64,000 nt of DNA from VAZQ01 sp963821505 (lineage in GTDB: Bacteria; Pseudomonadota; Alphaproteobacteria; Rhizobiales; Xanthobacteraceae): contig CAWGEH010000010.1 in the NCBI GenBank assembly GCA_963821505.1, forward strand, positions 1 through 64,000. The letters are read 5' to 3'. The notes below the pieces were generated by a model. The model made no database searches, was not told where the DNA came from, and saw only the letters and a program-made list of their open reading frames with translations. The translations under genes and the position numbers were made by a program. Shown here in pieces: positions 14,576-23,519 of this stretch (position 1 is the stretch's first letter; the number at the start of each line of letters is the position of its first letter).

Positions 14576-15994
14576 CTATCCGCGTCCGTAGACGTCGTCG
14601 ATGCGCACGATATCGTCTTCGCCGAGGTAGCTGCCGACCTGCACCTCGACCAACTCGAGCGGGATCTTGCCGGGATTGGCGAGGCGATGAACGCTGCCGA
14701 TCGGGATATAGATGGATTCGTTTTCGTGCACGCTGCGCACGTCGTTGCCGAGCGTGACCTCGGCGGTTCCCGTGACCACGACCCAGTGCTCGGAGCGATG
14801 GAAGTGCTTCTGCAGCGAGAGCTTGCTGCCCGGCTTGACGACAATGCGCTTCACGCGGTAGCGCGGGGCGATGTCGACGTCCTGGTAATAGCCCCACGGA
14901 CGATAGATGCGGCGATGCTCGACCGCCGCGCGATGGTTGTGCGCCTTGAGCTGCTCGACCAGTGTCTTGACTTGCTCGGCCTTCGCGCGCGCGCTGACGA
15001 GCACGGCGTCGGCCGTCGCGACGACGATGACATCGTCGAGTCCGACGACGGTGGTGAGCACGGAGTCTTCCGAGCGCACCAGGCTGTTGCGGCTGTCGAG
15101 CATGACCACGGGGCCGTCGGTCGCATTGCCGGCAGCATCGTGATCGACAATGTCCCAGACCGCGCTCCAGCTGCCGATATCCGACCAACCGAGATCCGCG
15201 GGCACGACGGCGGCGAGCTTGGTGCGCTCCATGACGGCATAATCGATGGATTTCTTCGGCGCGCGCGCGAACGGCTCGGCCGCAAGCCGCAGGAAATCGA
15301 GGTCGCGGGTGAGGCCATGAACCGCGGCCTTTGCGGCCTCGGCCATGGCCGGCTCGAAACGCTCGATCTCGCCAAGCATGGTGGCGGCGTGAAACAGGAA
15401 ATTGCCGCTGTTCCAGAGATAGTGGTCCGCCACGTAATCGGCGGCGGTGGCGGCATCGGGTTTTTCCACGAAAGCCTGGACCGCGCGCACCAATGCGCCA
15501 TTGAGCTTCTCGCCGGGGCGGATGTAACCGTATTGGGTCGCCGCATGGGTGGGCTCGATGCCGAAGGTGACGATGTGCCCATCGGCCGCGGCCGCCGCGG
15601 CGTGCAGGCACGCTTGGCGGAATTCCTCGGGCTTGCGGACGACGTGGTCGGCTGCCAGCACGAGCACGAGGGCTTCGCGGTCGCGCTCGGACGCCAGCAC
15701 GGCGCAGACCGCGACCGCAGGACCCGAGTCGCGGCGCAACGGCTCGAGCACGATGTCGGCCTCGATGCCGCGCTCGCGCAATTGCTCGGCCACCACGAAC
15801 CGGAAATCGGCGTGGGTGATGACGATCGGGCGCGCAAACAAGTCGGGGTCCGAGATGCGCGCAAGCACCTGCTGGAACGTGGAGCCCTGTCCGACCAGGG
15901 AAACGAACTGCTTCGGCATGCTCTCGCGCGAGACCGGCCACAGCCGCGTTCCCGCGCCGCCGCACATGATTGCCGGAACGATTTGAGCCGCCAT
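14576..15994 (-). CDS. manC: mannose-1-phosphate guanylyltransferase / mannose-6-phosphate isomerase
   Basis: A 472-residue bifunctional enzyme of the ManC/CpsB/XanB type, supplying GDP-mannose to Gmd. The N-terminal nucleotidyltransferase starts IVPAIMCGGAGTRLWPVSRE with PKQF close behind. The middle carries FVEKPDA and WNSGNFLF motifs. The C-terminal cupin isomerase domain reads RPWGYYQDVD, KLSLQKHFHRSEHWVVV and YIPIGSVHRLANPGK. The start at 15994 (MAAQIVPAIM) is preferred to upstream in-frame starts because it begins right at the domain. It faces gmd across a hairpin and is followed on the same strand, upstream, by the UDP-sugar dehydrogenase and the AGE/GT4 unit. Confidence 0.95.
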   Translation of the reverse strand: MAAQIVPAIMCGGAGTRLWPVSRESMPKQFVSLVGQGSTFQQVLARISDPDLFARPIVITHADFRFVVAEQLRERGIEADIVLEPLRRDSGPAVAVCAVLASERDREALVLVLAADHVVRKPEEFRQACLHAAAAAADGHIVTFGIEPTHAATQYGYIRPGEKLNGALVRAVQAFVEKPDAATAADYVADHYLWNSGNFLFHAATMLGEIERFEPAMAEAAKAAVHGLTRDLDFLRLAAEPFARAPKKSIDYAVMERTKLAAVVPADLGWSDIGSWSAVWDIVDHDAAGNATDGPVVMLDSRNSLVRSEDSVLTTVVGLDDVIVVATADAVLVSARAKAEQVKTLVEQLKAHNHRAAVEHRRIYRPWGYYQDVDIAPRYRVKRIVVKPGSKLSLQKHFHRSEHWVVVTGTAEVTLGNDVRSVHENESIYIPIGSVHRLANPGKIPLELVEVQVGSYLGEDDIVRIDDVYGRG

Positions 15995-16075
15995 CAGCGA
16001 GAGTCCTCGATCGCCGCCACAGTTCAAGCCGTCGCGGCGCAAGACGTCAAGCCGCCTCGACCCGAAGGTTGATCG

Positions 16076-17354
16076 TCACAGCCGCCAAATCTCTATGCCC
16101 GCAGGCGCCTGCAGCGGATCGAGCACGCCTTTGACATCCATGACGAGACCGCGGCCGTTCTTGAGCAGCCGCGTGATCAGCGGCCAGCCCGCATCCCGAT
16201 AGGTGTCGTGGGCGACTGCGAGCACCACGGCGTCGGCGGGCGCCGGCTCCTTCTGCAGAGCCAAGCCGTACTCCTCGAGCGCCGCCGAGGGATCGGCGAG
16301 CGGATCGTGCACCTGCACGGTTACGCCGAAAGATTGAAACTCGCGAACCACGTCGACAACTTGCGAATTGCGGATGTCAACGACGTTCTCTTTGAACGTC
16401 AGCCCCAGCACCGTCACTCGTTCTGCCGCGGCGCCGGCCTTCAAAAGACGGCGCATGCATTCGCGCGCAACGCGCACGCCGATGGAATCGTTGATGCGGC
16501 GGCCTGCCAGGATCACGTCCGGATGATAGCCGGACTTTTGCGCGCGATAAGTGAGGTAATAGGGATCCACGCCAATGCAGTGCCCGCCGACGAGGCCGGG
16601 AGTAAAATTGAGGAAGTTCCATTTGGTGCTGGCCGCCGCCAGCACGTCTCTGGTGTCGATGCCGAGCTCGTGAAAGATGGCCGACAGCTCGTTCATGAAG
16701 GCGATGTTGAGGTCGCGTTGCGCGTTCTCGATCACTTTGGCCGCTTCCGCGACCTTGATTGAGGGCGCCTTGTGCAAGCCGGCCGTCACTACCGAACCGT
16801 AGACCGCCGCGACAATTTCCAGCGTGCGCGCGTCCTGGCCGGCCACGACCTTCTTGATGCTCTCGAAGCGGTGAGCCTTGTCGCCCGGATTGATCCGCTC
16901 GGGCGAATAGCCGACCGTGAAATCGCGTCCAGCCGTGAGGCTTGAGGCTTGCTCCAGGATCGGCACGCAGTCTTCTTCCGTCGCGCCGGGGTAGACGGTG
17001 GATTCGTAGACCACGATGTCGCCCTGCTTGAGAGCTTCACCGACCGTTCGCGACGCGTGCAGTAACGCGCTTAGGTCTGGCCGCCGTGCCTGATCGATCG
17101 GCGTCGGAACCGTCACGATGAAGAAGTCCGCGGCGGAGAGTTCGGTGGGGTCGGACGTGAAGCGCAGACTAGGGTGATCGAGATCGTCGGGCTCGACCTC
17201 GCGCGTGCGGTCGCGACCCGACTTGAGCTCGGATATGCGCGCAGCGTCGATATCGAAGCCGATCACGGGCGTGCCTTGCCGCGGCGAAAGCGACGGCGAC
17301 CGGCAGGCCGACATATCCGAGACCGATGACGGCGAGCTTTCGACCGTGCGGCAC
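16076..17354 (-). pseudogene. TviB/WbpO-type UDP-N-acetylhexosamine 6-dehydrogenase, one frameshift
   Basis: A nucleotide-sugar dehydrogenase that oxidises UDP-GlcNAc or UDP-GalNAc at C6 to the uronic acid. The first 26 codons (LAVIGLGYVGLPVAVAFA, Rossmann fold) lie in one frame; the rest, from GTPVIGFDID to the end, lies in another. Removing one base near 17,279-17,287 restores a 425-residue protein of normal family length. Later motifs are intact: VPTPIDQARRPDL, YESTVYPGATEEDCVP, GYSPERINPGD, AKVIENAQRD, and the active-site GGHCIGVDPYYLT. The TVYPGATEEDCVP plus ERINPGD pattern points to the TviB/WbpO branch rather than UDP-glucose dehydrogenase. The single lesion may be a sequencing error; if real, the enzyme loses its NAD site. 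Confidence 0.85.
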
Positions 17355-17427
17355 AACTTACCTTTTGGGGCTCTAGATTGAGCTGGCCTTGTTTACCCCG
17401 CGCGCGGCGCTGTTCGCAACGGATCAC

Positions 17428-18602
17428 TCAGCCTGTCCGACCAAGCAGACGCTGATAGAGGCTGATCACATCGCAGCCGATACGCTTGCTCGAGAACCGC
17501 AGCTCGACCAATTCGCGGCTGGCCGCGCCGAACTTGCGCCGAAGCTCGGGATCGAGTGCAAGGCGGTCGATGGCGTTTGCCAGCGCTTCGGCATCGTCGA
17601 GCGGCACCAGGAATGCATTGACGCCCGGACGGGCGATTTCGCGGCATCCCGGCACGTCGGTCGCAACCAGCGGCCGTCCGCAGGCGGCGGCTTCCAGAAG
17701 GCTCAAAGGCATTCCCTCGCGATGGGACGGCAGGGCCGCGATATGCGCGGAGCTCCAGAGAGCCGCGATGTCGTCTACGAAGCCGAGATGCGTGACATTG
17801 GGTCGTCTGCTCCAGGCCTCGATCTCCTGCGAGGCGATCGAGGTCGGATTTGCGGGATCGGGCAATCCGGCGATGAGGAGCCGGATATCGCGGCCGCGCC
17901 GACCGAGGCGCTCGTGCGCCGCAACCAGCGTGCGTATCCCCTTCGACTCCACCAGGCGGCCCGCGAATGCGACTGTGATCGGCCCCGCGGGTTCGGGCTG
18001 GGGGGCGAGGGCGTCGATATCCACGCCGGAGCCCGGGATCAGGGCGATGCGCTCTCCCTCGATCCCGAGGCGTTCCATCACGGCGCGATCATCCAGGTTT
18101 TGCACCAGAACCGTCGAGCGAGGGCGGTTCAGCAGCTTGCGCAACGCCAGCGTCAACACCGCGCGCGCGACGCGGAGCTTGGCCGCGTCGCTGGTGAACA
18201 TCGTCCCGAGGCCGGTCATGGCGTTGAGACAAACGACGGGAAGGCCGGTGGCGGCAAGGGAACCGACCACGGTTGCCGGCAAGGCGACGTGATGAGCGAG
18301 ATCGGGCTCGAGCTGCGATAGAGCCTGCGCACCTCACGCACCACGCGGACAAGATCGCGCGGGTCGAGGCTGCCGCGACGCCAGGGGATGGGGTGGAGAT
18401 GAAACCCTTCCGCCTTGATTGCGGCCCCATGGCGGTCGACGCGGGTTGCCACATGCACCTCGAAGCCCGCGTTGTGTGCGGCGCGCGCCATCGGCAAACG
18501 ATGGGAGATGAAATACCAGTCCTCGGTCACGAGATAGATGACGCGGGGTGCCGCCCCGGACGAGTCGCTTGCACGCAAGCCGGCGTTGGCCGCTTCTGGC
18601 AT
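17428..18602 (-). CDS. family 4 glycosyltransferase (one frameshift; fused in frame to AGE domain upstream)
   Basis: A GT-B transferase of the GT4 type. The N-terminal part (VIYLVTEDWYFISHRLPMAR, AAHNAGFEVHVATRVDRHG, LHPIPWRRGSLDPRDL) is in one frame and the remainder (LPATVVGSLAATGLPVVCLN onward) in another; adding one base near 18,313-18,316 joins them through LEPDLAHHVALPATVV. The C-terminal donor site includes ALIPGSGVDI, VAFAGRLVESKG and LPSHREGMPLSLLEAAACGR with the usual E-x7-E glutamates. The possible internal start is ATG 18602, but the frame continues upstream into the AGE domain with no stop. It probably builds a surface polysaccharide. Confidence 0.8.
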
Positions 18603-19720
18603 CACGGCCGACAGTTCCGCGACCGCGCCGACGATGTGGTAGAGGCTGGTTGCCCGCGCGGGTTCGGCAACGAATCGGTCCTCGGCGGTGAGCTGGTCGA
18701 ACCACAGGCCTTGCCTCGGTGCGGCGAGAAACCGCCGCAGTCCCTTGATGGCCGCGGCAATTTCCGCGTCAGCGCGGCGTTGCGCGAGGTAGGCACGAAT
18801 TCGTTCTGCCTGCGCCCACAATCGGGCCACCGGATCGTGGACGCTGCCGTCGGCGAGCACGGCATTGATTACCACGCCGCGCTGCGCATCGAGCCCGTAG
18901 CGATCGGCAAAGGCAATCAGCCGCGACACCGCGCCGGGGCTGCTGCGGCCGGTGAGCCGTGCCCAGCGGTCGAGCAGGAACGCCCATTCGTAATGGTGGC
19001 CAGGCTCGCAGATTCGTCCTTCCCCCCCGGCGTCGGGGACCAATCCGCGGCAAAGAACTCGCGTAGCGCGCCGGACGCGGGATCGATCAGGCGTTCGATG
19101 CAAAGGGTGGCGATGCCGTCCGCCATGCGGCGCCACGCCCCATCATCCCCGTCGATCGCGATCCAGGCGAGCGCTGCTTCGAGCAGGTGCATATGCGGGT
19201 TCGAACGCCGCGGGAGCCGCCCGCTGCGATCCTCGAGAAAGCCGCCGAGCGGATGGGCATAGGATCCCTCAAGCGTGCTGCGCAGCGCCACCGCCCACCG
19301 GCGGCAGCCAGCTTCTTCACCGAACGCGCGGTGGCCGCTCGCATAGGCGAGCAGGGCGAAAGCTTGATCGTAGAGATCGAAACTTGCGTCGCTGACCTTG
19401 CCGTCAATACCAACGACGGACGCGACGGTCGCATCCGCGGCGACGAAATGCTTGCCGAGATAGTCGAGCGCGTGCCGCGTTGCTTCGCGCCAGGGGCCGT
19501 TCCAGCCGATCCGGCCAGCTTCGCAATAGGCGAACGCCTGGCGGGCGATGACGCGCGCGCGGTGGGGCCGCGCTAACGGCCTGCCGTCAAGCTCGATCGC
19601 CTCGTGGAAGCCCCCTCGAGTGTGATCCGCGCCATCCCTCCACCACAGCGGCAGCCCTTCATCGAACAGCCAGTTCTGGAGCGCCGCTGCCTCGCTCCCG
19701 AGATCCGCGCATGCGGCCAT
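18603..19720 (-). pseudogene. AGE-family (N-acylglucosamine 2-epimerase / mannose isomerase) domain, one frameshift
   Basis: An (alpha/alpha)6-barrel sugar epimerase/isomerase domain. One frame gives LQNWLFDEGLPLWWRDGADH, ARVIARQAFAYCEAGRIGW, DASFDLYDQAFALLAYASGH, RRSNPHMHLLEAALAW and LREFFAADWSP; the next gives RICEPGHHYEWAFLLDRWAR through LYHIVGAVAELSAV. The break falls in a run of seven C (19022-19028 on the plus strand), where eight would restore the frame. Catalytic histidines of the family (HMHLLEA, GHHYEWA) are present. With this and the GT4 repair, 17428-19720 becomes one open frame of 764 residues with no stop between domains. The start at 19720 is tentative; an in-frame ATG also lies at 19771. 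Confidence 0.75.
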
Positions 19721-19804
19721 CCCAGCTGTAGGGCGTCTGCGGCAATCGCCATCGGGAGGTGAAAGGATCATCGGTTTGCGGGCGGCGCGTGTGGCAACTC
19801 GGGT

Positions 19805-19919
19805 TACAGGAAGCCCTTGCCGCAGGAAGTTCCTGTCGCAGGAAGCGCTTGTTGCAGGAAGCACCTATTGCAGGAAGCGCCTATTGCATGAAGCGCCTAT
19901 TGCATGAAGCACTTGGCAT
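19805..19919. repeat. 16-bp tandem repeat, seven copies
   Basis: The unit TTGCAGGAAGCGCCTA repeats at an exact 16-base step: the AGGAAG/ATGAAG core begins at 19808, 19824, 19840, 19856, 19872, 19888 and 19904. The last copies are nearly identical and the first ones diverge. A 16-base period is not a multiple of three, so it is not coding. It lies between the divergent AGE/GT4 unit and the UDP-glucuronate epimerase gene and is followed by an A/T-rich patch. It could be a regulator-binding array or a slippage minisatellite. Confidence 0.9.
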
Positions 19920-20017
19920 TTTTCGTTTTATATTGCACGAAATATCATCAGCCGAGTGCAAACAGCGGCACGGGCGGCGTTCTGACGCCATTCATTGCCG
20001 CGTGAAGGGGGAACGCC

Positions 20018-21031
20018 TTGGAGGAGCCTGTTCTTGTCACCGGGGCGGCCGGGTTCATCGGTATGCACGTCGCGCGGCGCCTGCTGGCGGACGGGCATGC
20101 CGTGGTGGGCGTCGACAATCTCAATGCCTACTACGATCCGCGCCTGAAGGAGGCCCGCGTCGCGGAACTCAAGGCTTTCTCCAATTTTCAGTTCGAGAGG
20201 ATGGACATTGCGGACGCCAGGTCCATGACGGAACTGTTCGCGGCGCATCGCTTTCCCCATGTCGTACATCTCGCGGCGCAAGCCGGCGTGCGCCATTCCC
20301 TGCTCGATCCACAGGCTTATGCCCGTGCCAACATCACGGGGTTTCTCAACGTGCTCGAAGGTTGCCGGCACACCGGCTGCCGCCATCTCGTTTACGCCTC
20401 GTCCTCCTCGGTCTATGGCGCCAATACGCGCGTGCCTTTTCGCGTCACTGACAACGTCGATCATCCCCTGAGCTTCTATGGCGCGACCAAGAAGGCCAAC
20501 GAGTTGATGGCCCATGCCTACGCGCATCTGTTCGCGCTGCCGGCCACAGGTCTGCGGTTTTTCACTGTCTACGGACCCTGGGGCCGGCCGGACATGGCGA
20601 TGTGGCTGTTCACCGATGCGATCATGCAGGGTCGTGCGATCAAGCTGTTCAACCACGGGCGGATGCGGCGGGACTTCACTTACGTCGACGACGTGGTCGA
20701 AGGCGTGGTTCGGCTGATCCCGCGGCCGGCGGCCCCAAATCCCGCTTGGTCGGGGAACGCCCCCGATCCGGCCACGAGCTCCGCGCCGTGGCGCATCTAC
20801 AATATCGGCAACAGCCAGCCCGTCGAGGTGACCGAGGTCGTGCGGTTGATCGAGCAGGCCGTGGGCCGGCCGGCAGTGCGGGAACTGGTTCCGATGCAGC
20901 CGGGAGATGTCCCGGAGACCTGCGCCGATACGGCCGATCTCGAGCGGGAGGTCGGATTTCGTCCCCGGACGCCGATCGGGGAGGGGATTCGCCGCTTTGT
21001 CGATTGGCTCCTCCAGTTTCGCCAAAAGTGA
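20018..21031 (+). CDS. UDP-glucuronate 4-epimerase-like NAD-dependent epimerase
   Basis: A 337-residue extended SDR that interconverts UDP-glucuronate and UDP-galacturonate, or the amino-sugar equivalents. It has the NAD site VTGAAGFIGMHVARRLL, DNLNAYYDPRLKEARV (typical of UDP-glucuronate epimerases), AAQAGVRHSLLDPQAY, the SSSSVYG serine and YGATKKANE (YxxxK), then RFFTVYGPWGRPDMA and RDFTYVDDVVEGV. The start is a TTG at 20018, chosen because a strong AAGGGGGA lies six bases upstream and the protein begins at the Rossmann strand. Its product would feed the same polysaccharide as the neighbouring genes. Exact sugar specificity is inferred. Confidence 0.9.
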   Translation: MEEPVLVTGAAGFIGMHVARRLLADGHAVVGVDNLNAYYDPRLKEARVAELKAFSNFQFERMDIADARSMTELFAAHRFPHVVHLAAQAGVRHSLLDPQAYARANITGFLNVLEGCRHTGCRHLVYASSSSVYGANTRVPFRVTDNVDHPLSFYGATKKANELMAHAYAHLFALPATGLRFFTVYGPWGRPDMAMWLFTDAIMQGRAIKLFNHGRMRRDFTYVDDVVEGVVRLIPRPAAPNPAWSGNAPDPATSSAPWRIYNIGNSQPVEVTEVVRLIEQAVGRPAVRELVPMQPGDVPETCADTADLEREVGFRPRTPIGEGIRRFVDWLLQFRQK

Positions 21032-21178
21032 GGATGCGGAACCTCCGCGCCCGCCCGCGCCCGCTGTAACTCTTTGATTCAAAACGTGTCCACACCCCCA
21101 AACGGGGCCATCGCCAGCCACCTGCGGGCATGCTAGGAGGGATTCGGTTCGGGCGCCGGTAGGGGGACTTTCTCGATC

Positions 21179-22180
21179 ATGATGCAATCCGCCAAACATG
21201 GCGCGGACGGTCTGCTACGCGTCGGCGTGGTGGGCGTCGGCATCATGGGCAGCAACCACGCGCGCGTTTTCGCCGACCTTCCGGGTGTCAAGCTTGTCGG
21301 CGTCGCGGATCCCGACAGCAAGCAATGCGACTTCGTTTCGGGAGCACTGGGTTGTCCGGCATTCAGCGGCGTTGACAGGCTGCTCGCGGGCGGGGTCGAC
21401 GCCGTCACCATCGCAGCCCCGACCCACCTGCATCGGGAGCTCGCGCTTTTCTGCATCGAACGCGGGGTGCATGTACTGGTGGAGAAGCCGATCGCGCCTT
21501 CGGTGGAAGAGGGGCGCGCGATCATTGCCGCGGCGCGACACGCCCGCGTCGCCCTTATGGTCGGGCATGTCGAGCGGTTCAATCCAACGGTCGAGGCGAT
21601 CAAGGACGCGATCCGCGACGAGGACATTCTCTCCATCGCCATTACGCGAGTTGGCCCATTCCCTCCGCGCATGTCCAATGTGGGCGTGGTCATTGATCTC
21701 GCCGTGCACGATATTGATCTCATCCGCTGGTTCACCGAATCCGATATCGCGGAAGTGCAACCGCAACTCTCCAACGCGGTCGCCGAGCGCGAGGACATTG
21801 CGCTGCTGCAGTTCCGCACCGCTTCCGGTGTTCTTGCCCACATCAACACCAACTGGCTCACGCCGTTCAAGGCACGCAACGTCACCATCGCGACGCGCAA
21901 CAAATACATCATGGGCGACCTGCTGACGCGGCAGGTCACGGAATGCTTCGGCTTTCAGCCCGACGGCAGCTATTCGATGCGGCATCTCTCGGTCGGTCAC
22001 GCCGAGCCCCTGCGCGCCGAGCTGCAGGCCTTTGTCGGAGCGATCCGCAGTGGCAAGGAGCCTGCGGTGACCGGCGAAGAAGGCGTAGCGAGCCTCGAAA
22101 TCGCCATTCGCTGCCTCGAAAGCAGGGCGATGCCGAACGTGACCCGTCGCCGCGCCGGCCCCCGGCGACTGACCGGCTGA
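21179..22180 (+). CDS. Gfo/Idh/MocA-family oxidoreductase (WlbA/WbpB-like)
   Basis: A 333-residue NAD(P)-dependent oxidoreductase. The Rossmann fold opens VGVVGVGIMGSNHARVF, the family motif VEKPIAPS carries the catalytic lysine, and AVHDIDLIRWF and LAHINTNWLTP are typical of the C-terminal domain. It lies directly before a DegT aminotransferase, the order seen in wbpB-wbpE and wlbA-wlbC, which make 3-amino UDP-uronic acids. With the TviB-type dehydrogenase nearby, a 3-keto then 3-amino UDP-HexNAc uronate route is plausible. An AGGGGGA Shine-Dalgarno precedes the ATG at 21179; a second ATG follows at once. Confidence 0.85.
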   Translation: MMQSAKHGADGLLRVGVVGVGIMGSNHARVFADLPGVKLVGVADPDSKQCDFVSGALGCPAFSGVDRLLAGGVDAVTIAAPTHLHRELALFCIERGVHVLVEKPIAPSVEEGRAIIAAARHARVALMVGHVERFNPTVEAIKDAIRDEDILSIAITRVGPFPPRMSNVGVVIDLAVHDIDLIRWFTESDIAEVQPQLSNAVAEREDIALLQFRTASGVLAHINTNWLTPFKARNVTIATRNKYIMGDLLTRQVTECFGFQPDGSYSMRHLSVGHAEPLRAELQAFVGAIRSGKEPAVTGEEGVASLEIAIRCLESRAMPNVTRRRAGPRRLTG

Positions 22181-22221
22181 CGCGATCCGCTTCGCCGACA
22201 CGACCGGATCTTGTGACCCCG

Positions 22222-23376
22222 ATGAATCAGCACGCTCGTCTGGACCCCGTATCAATCCCCTTCATCGACGTTGCCGCGCAGCGGCGGCGGCTCGGGCGGT
22301 CGGTCGACGACGCGATCGCACGCGTGCTCGGCCACTGCCAGTTCATCCTCGGACCGGAGGTGCGCGCGCTCGAGGCCGAGCTCGCTGCGTTCTGCGGCGC
22401 GCGCCATGCGGTGAGCTGCGCCAGCGGTACCGACGCTCTGGTGCTGGTGTTGATGGCCAAGGGCATCGGGCCCGGCGATGCGGTCATCTGCCCGAGCTTT
22501 ACCTTCACCGCGACCGCCGAGGTGGTGGCGCTGGTCGGGGCAACGCCGGTCTTCGCGGACGTCGAGGCGGTGAGCTTCAATCTGGATCCGGAAAGCCTGC
22601 GTCGGGCATGCGCGGCGGCGCGCAAGCTGGGCCTTGCTCCCAGGGCCGTAATCCCGGTCGACCTGTTCGGGCAGCCCGCGGACTACGACCGCATCACGGC
22701 GATCGCCGAGGCGGAAGGCCTCTTCGTGCTCGATGACGCCGCCCAGGCCTTCGGCGCGACCTACAAGAACCGCCGCCTCGGAGTGCTAGCACCCGCAACC
22801 GCGACCAGCTTTTTTCCGGCGAAACCGCTGGGCTGCTATGGCGACGGTGGGGCGGTGCTCACCGACGACGATGAGCTCGCGGAAGTGATGCGCAGCCTGC
22901 GGGTCCACGGCGAGGGTCGCGGCAAGTACGATTGCGTGCGCATCGGGCTGAACGGGCGGCTCGACACCATCCAGGCGGCCGTGCTGCTCGAGAAATTGAA
23001 AATCTTTCCCGAGGAGATTTTGGCGCGCGAGGACGTTGCACGGCGCTATTCTGCGGGCCTCGCCGATGTCGCAATCGTTCCGAAGCTTGCCCGGGGTTCG
23101 ACCTCGGTCTGGGCGCAGTACACCATCCGTCTCGCTGCCGGTCAGCGCGATGCGCTGGCGGCCGCGCTCAAGCCGAAAGGCATCCCGACCGCGATCTATT
23201 ACCCGATTCCGCTGCACCGCCAGCAGCCTTACCGGCACTTTCCCCTGGCCGAGGACGGCGCGCCGGTCAGCGAACGGCTCGCGGGCGAGGTCATCAGCCT
23301 GCCCATGCACGCCTATCTCGACACGGCGACTCAGGACCGCATCATCGAAGCGGTGCGCCGCGCGCTGGGCGGGTAA
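22222..23376 (+). CDS. DegT/DnrJ/EryC1/StrS sugar aminotransferase (WbpE-like)
   Basis: A 384-residue PLP enzyme that aminates a nucleotide keto-sugar. It begins IPFIDVAAQRRRLGRSVDDA, then ILGPEVRALEAELAAFCGAR, SCASGTDALVLVLMA, CPSFTFTATAEVVALVGATP and VDLFGQPADYDRI. The PLP lysine lies in SFFPAKPLGCYGDGGAVLTD, and the acceptor-contacting GLNGRLDTIQAAVLLEKLK follows. Length matches the family. The ATG at 22222 is used because the longer upstream frame overlaps the preceding gene and carries no homology. It is probably co-transcribed with the oxidoreductase 41 bases upstream. No acetyltransferase or 2-epimerase that would complete a ManNAc3NAcA-type route was found. Confidence 0.9.
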   Translation: MNQHARLDPVSIPFIDVAAQRRRLGRSVDDAIARVLGHCQFILGPEVRALEAELAAFCGARHAVSCASGTDALVLVLMAKGIGPGDAVICPSFTFTATAEVVALVGATPVFADVEAVSFNLDPESLRRACAAARKLGLAPRAVIPVDLFGQPADYDRITAIAEAEGLFVLDDAAQAFGATYKNRRLGVLAPATATSFFPAKPLGCYGDGGAVLTDDDELAEVMRSLRVHGEGRGKYDCVRIGLNGRLDTIQAAVLLEKLKIFPEEILAREDVARRYSAGLADVAIVPKLARGSTSVWAQYTIRLAAGQRDALAAALKPKGIPTAIYYPIPLHRQQPYRHFPLAEDGAPVSERLAGEVISLPMHAYLDTATQDRIIEAVRRALGG

Positions 23377-23519
23377 GGACCGATCGCCCGAGCTCGCTCG
23401 TCGTGGCGCGCACAGGCCGGCGCATCATGTAGACTGCGCGGCGGAACCGCCAATGTTGGCGGCCATGGGATCGTCCGCGTTCTTGGAGTCACGACAGGAG
23501 AGGGGGACACGGCCAGCCG

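Noticed and set aside
14447..16072. 541-codon plus-strand frame opposite manC
   Set aside because: The minus strand encodes a complete, motif-rich ManC; the plus frame has no domain.
19805..19919. CRISPR array
   Set aside because: Units are directly abutting 16-mers with no unique spacers and no cas genes nearby.
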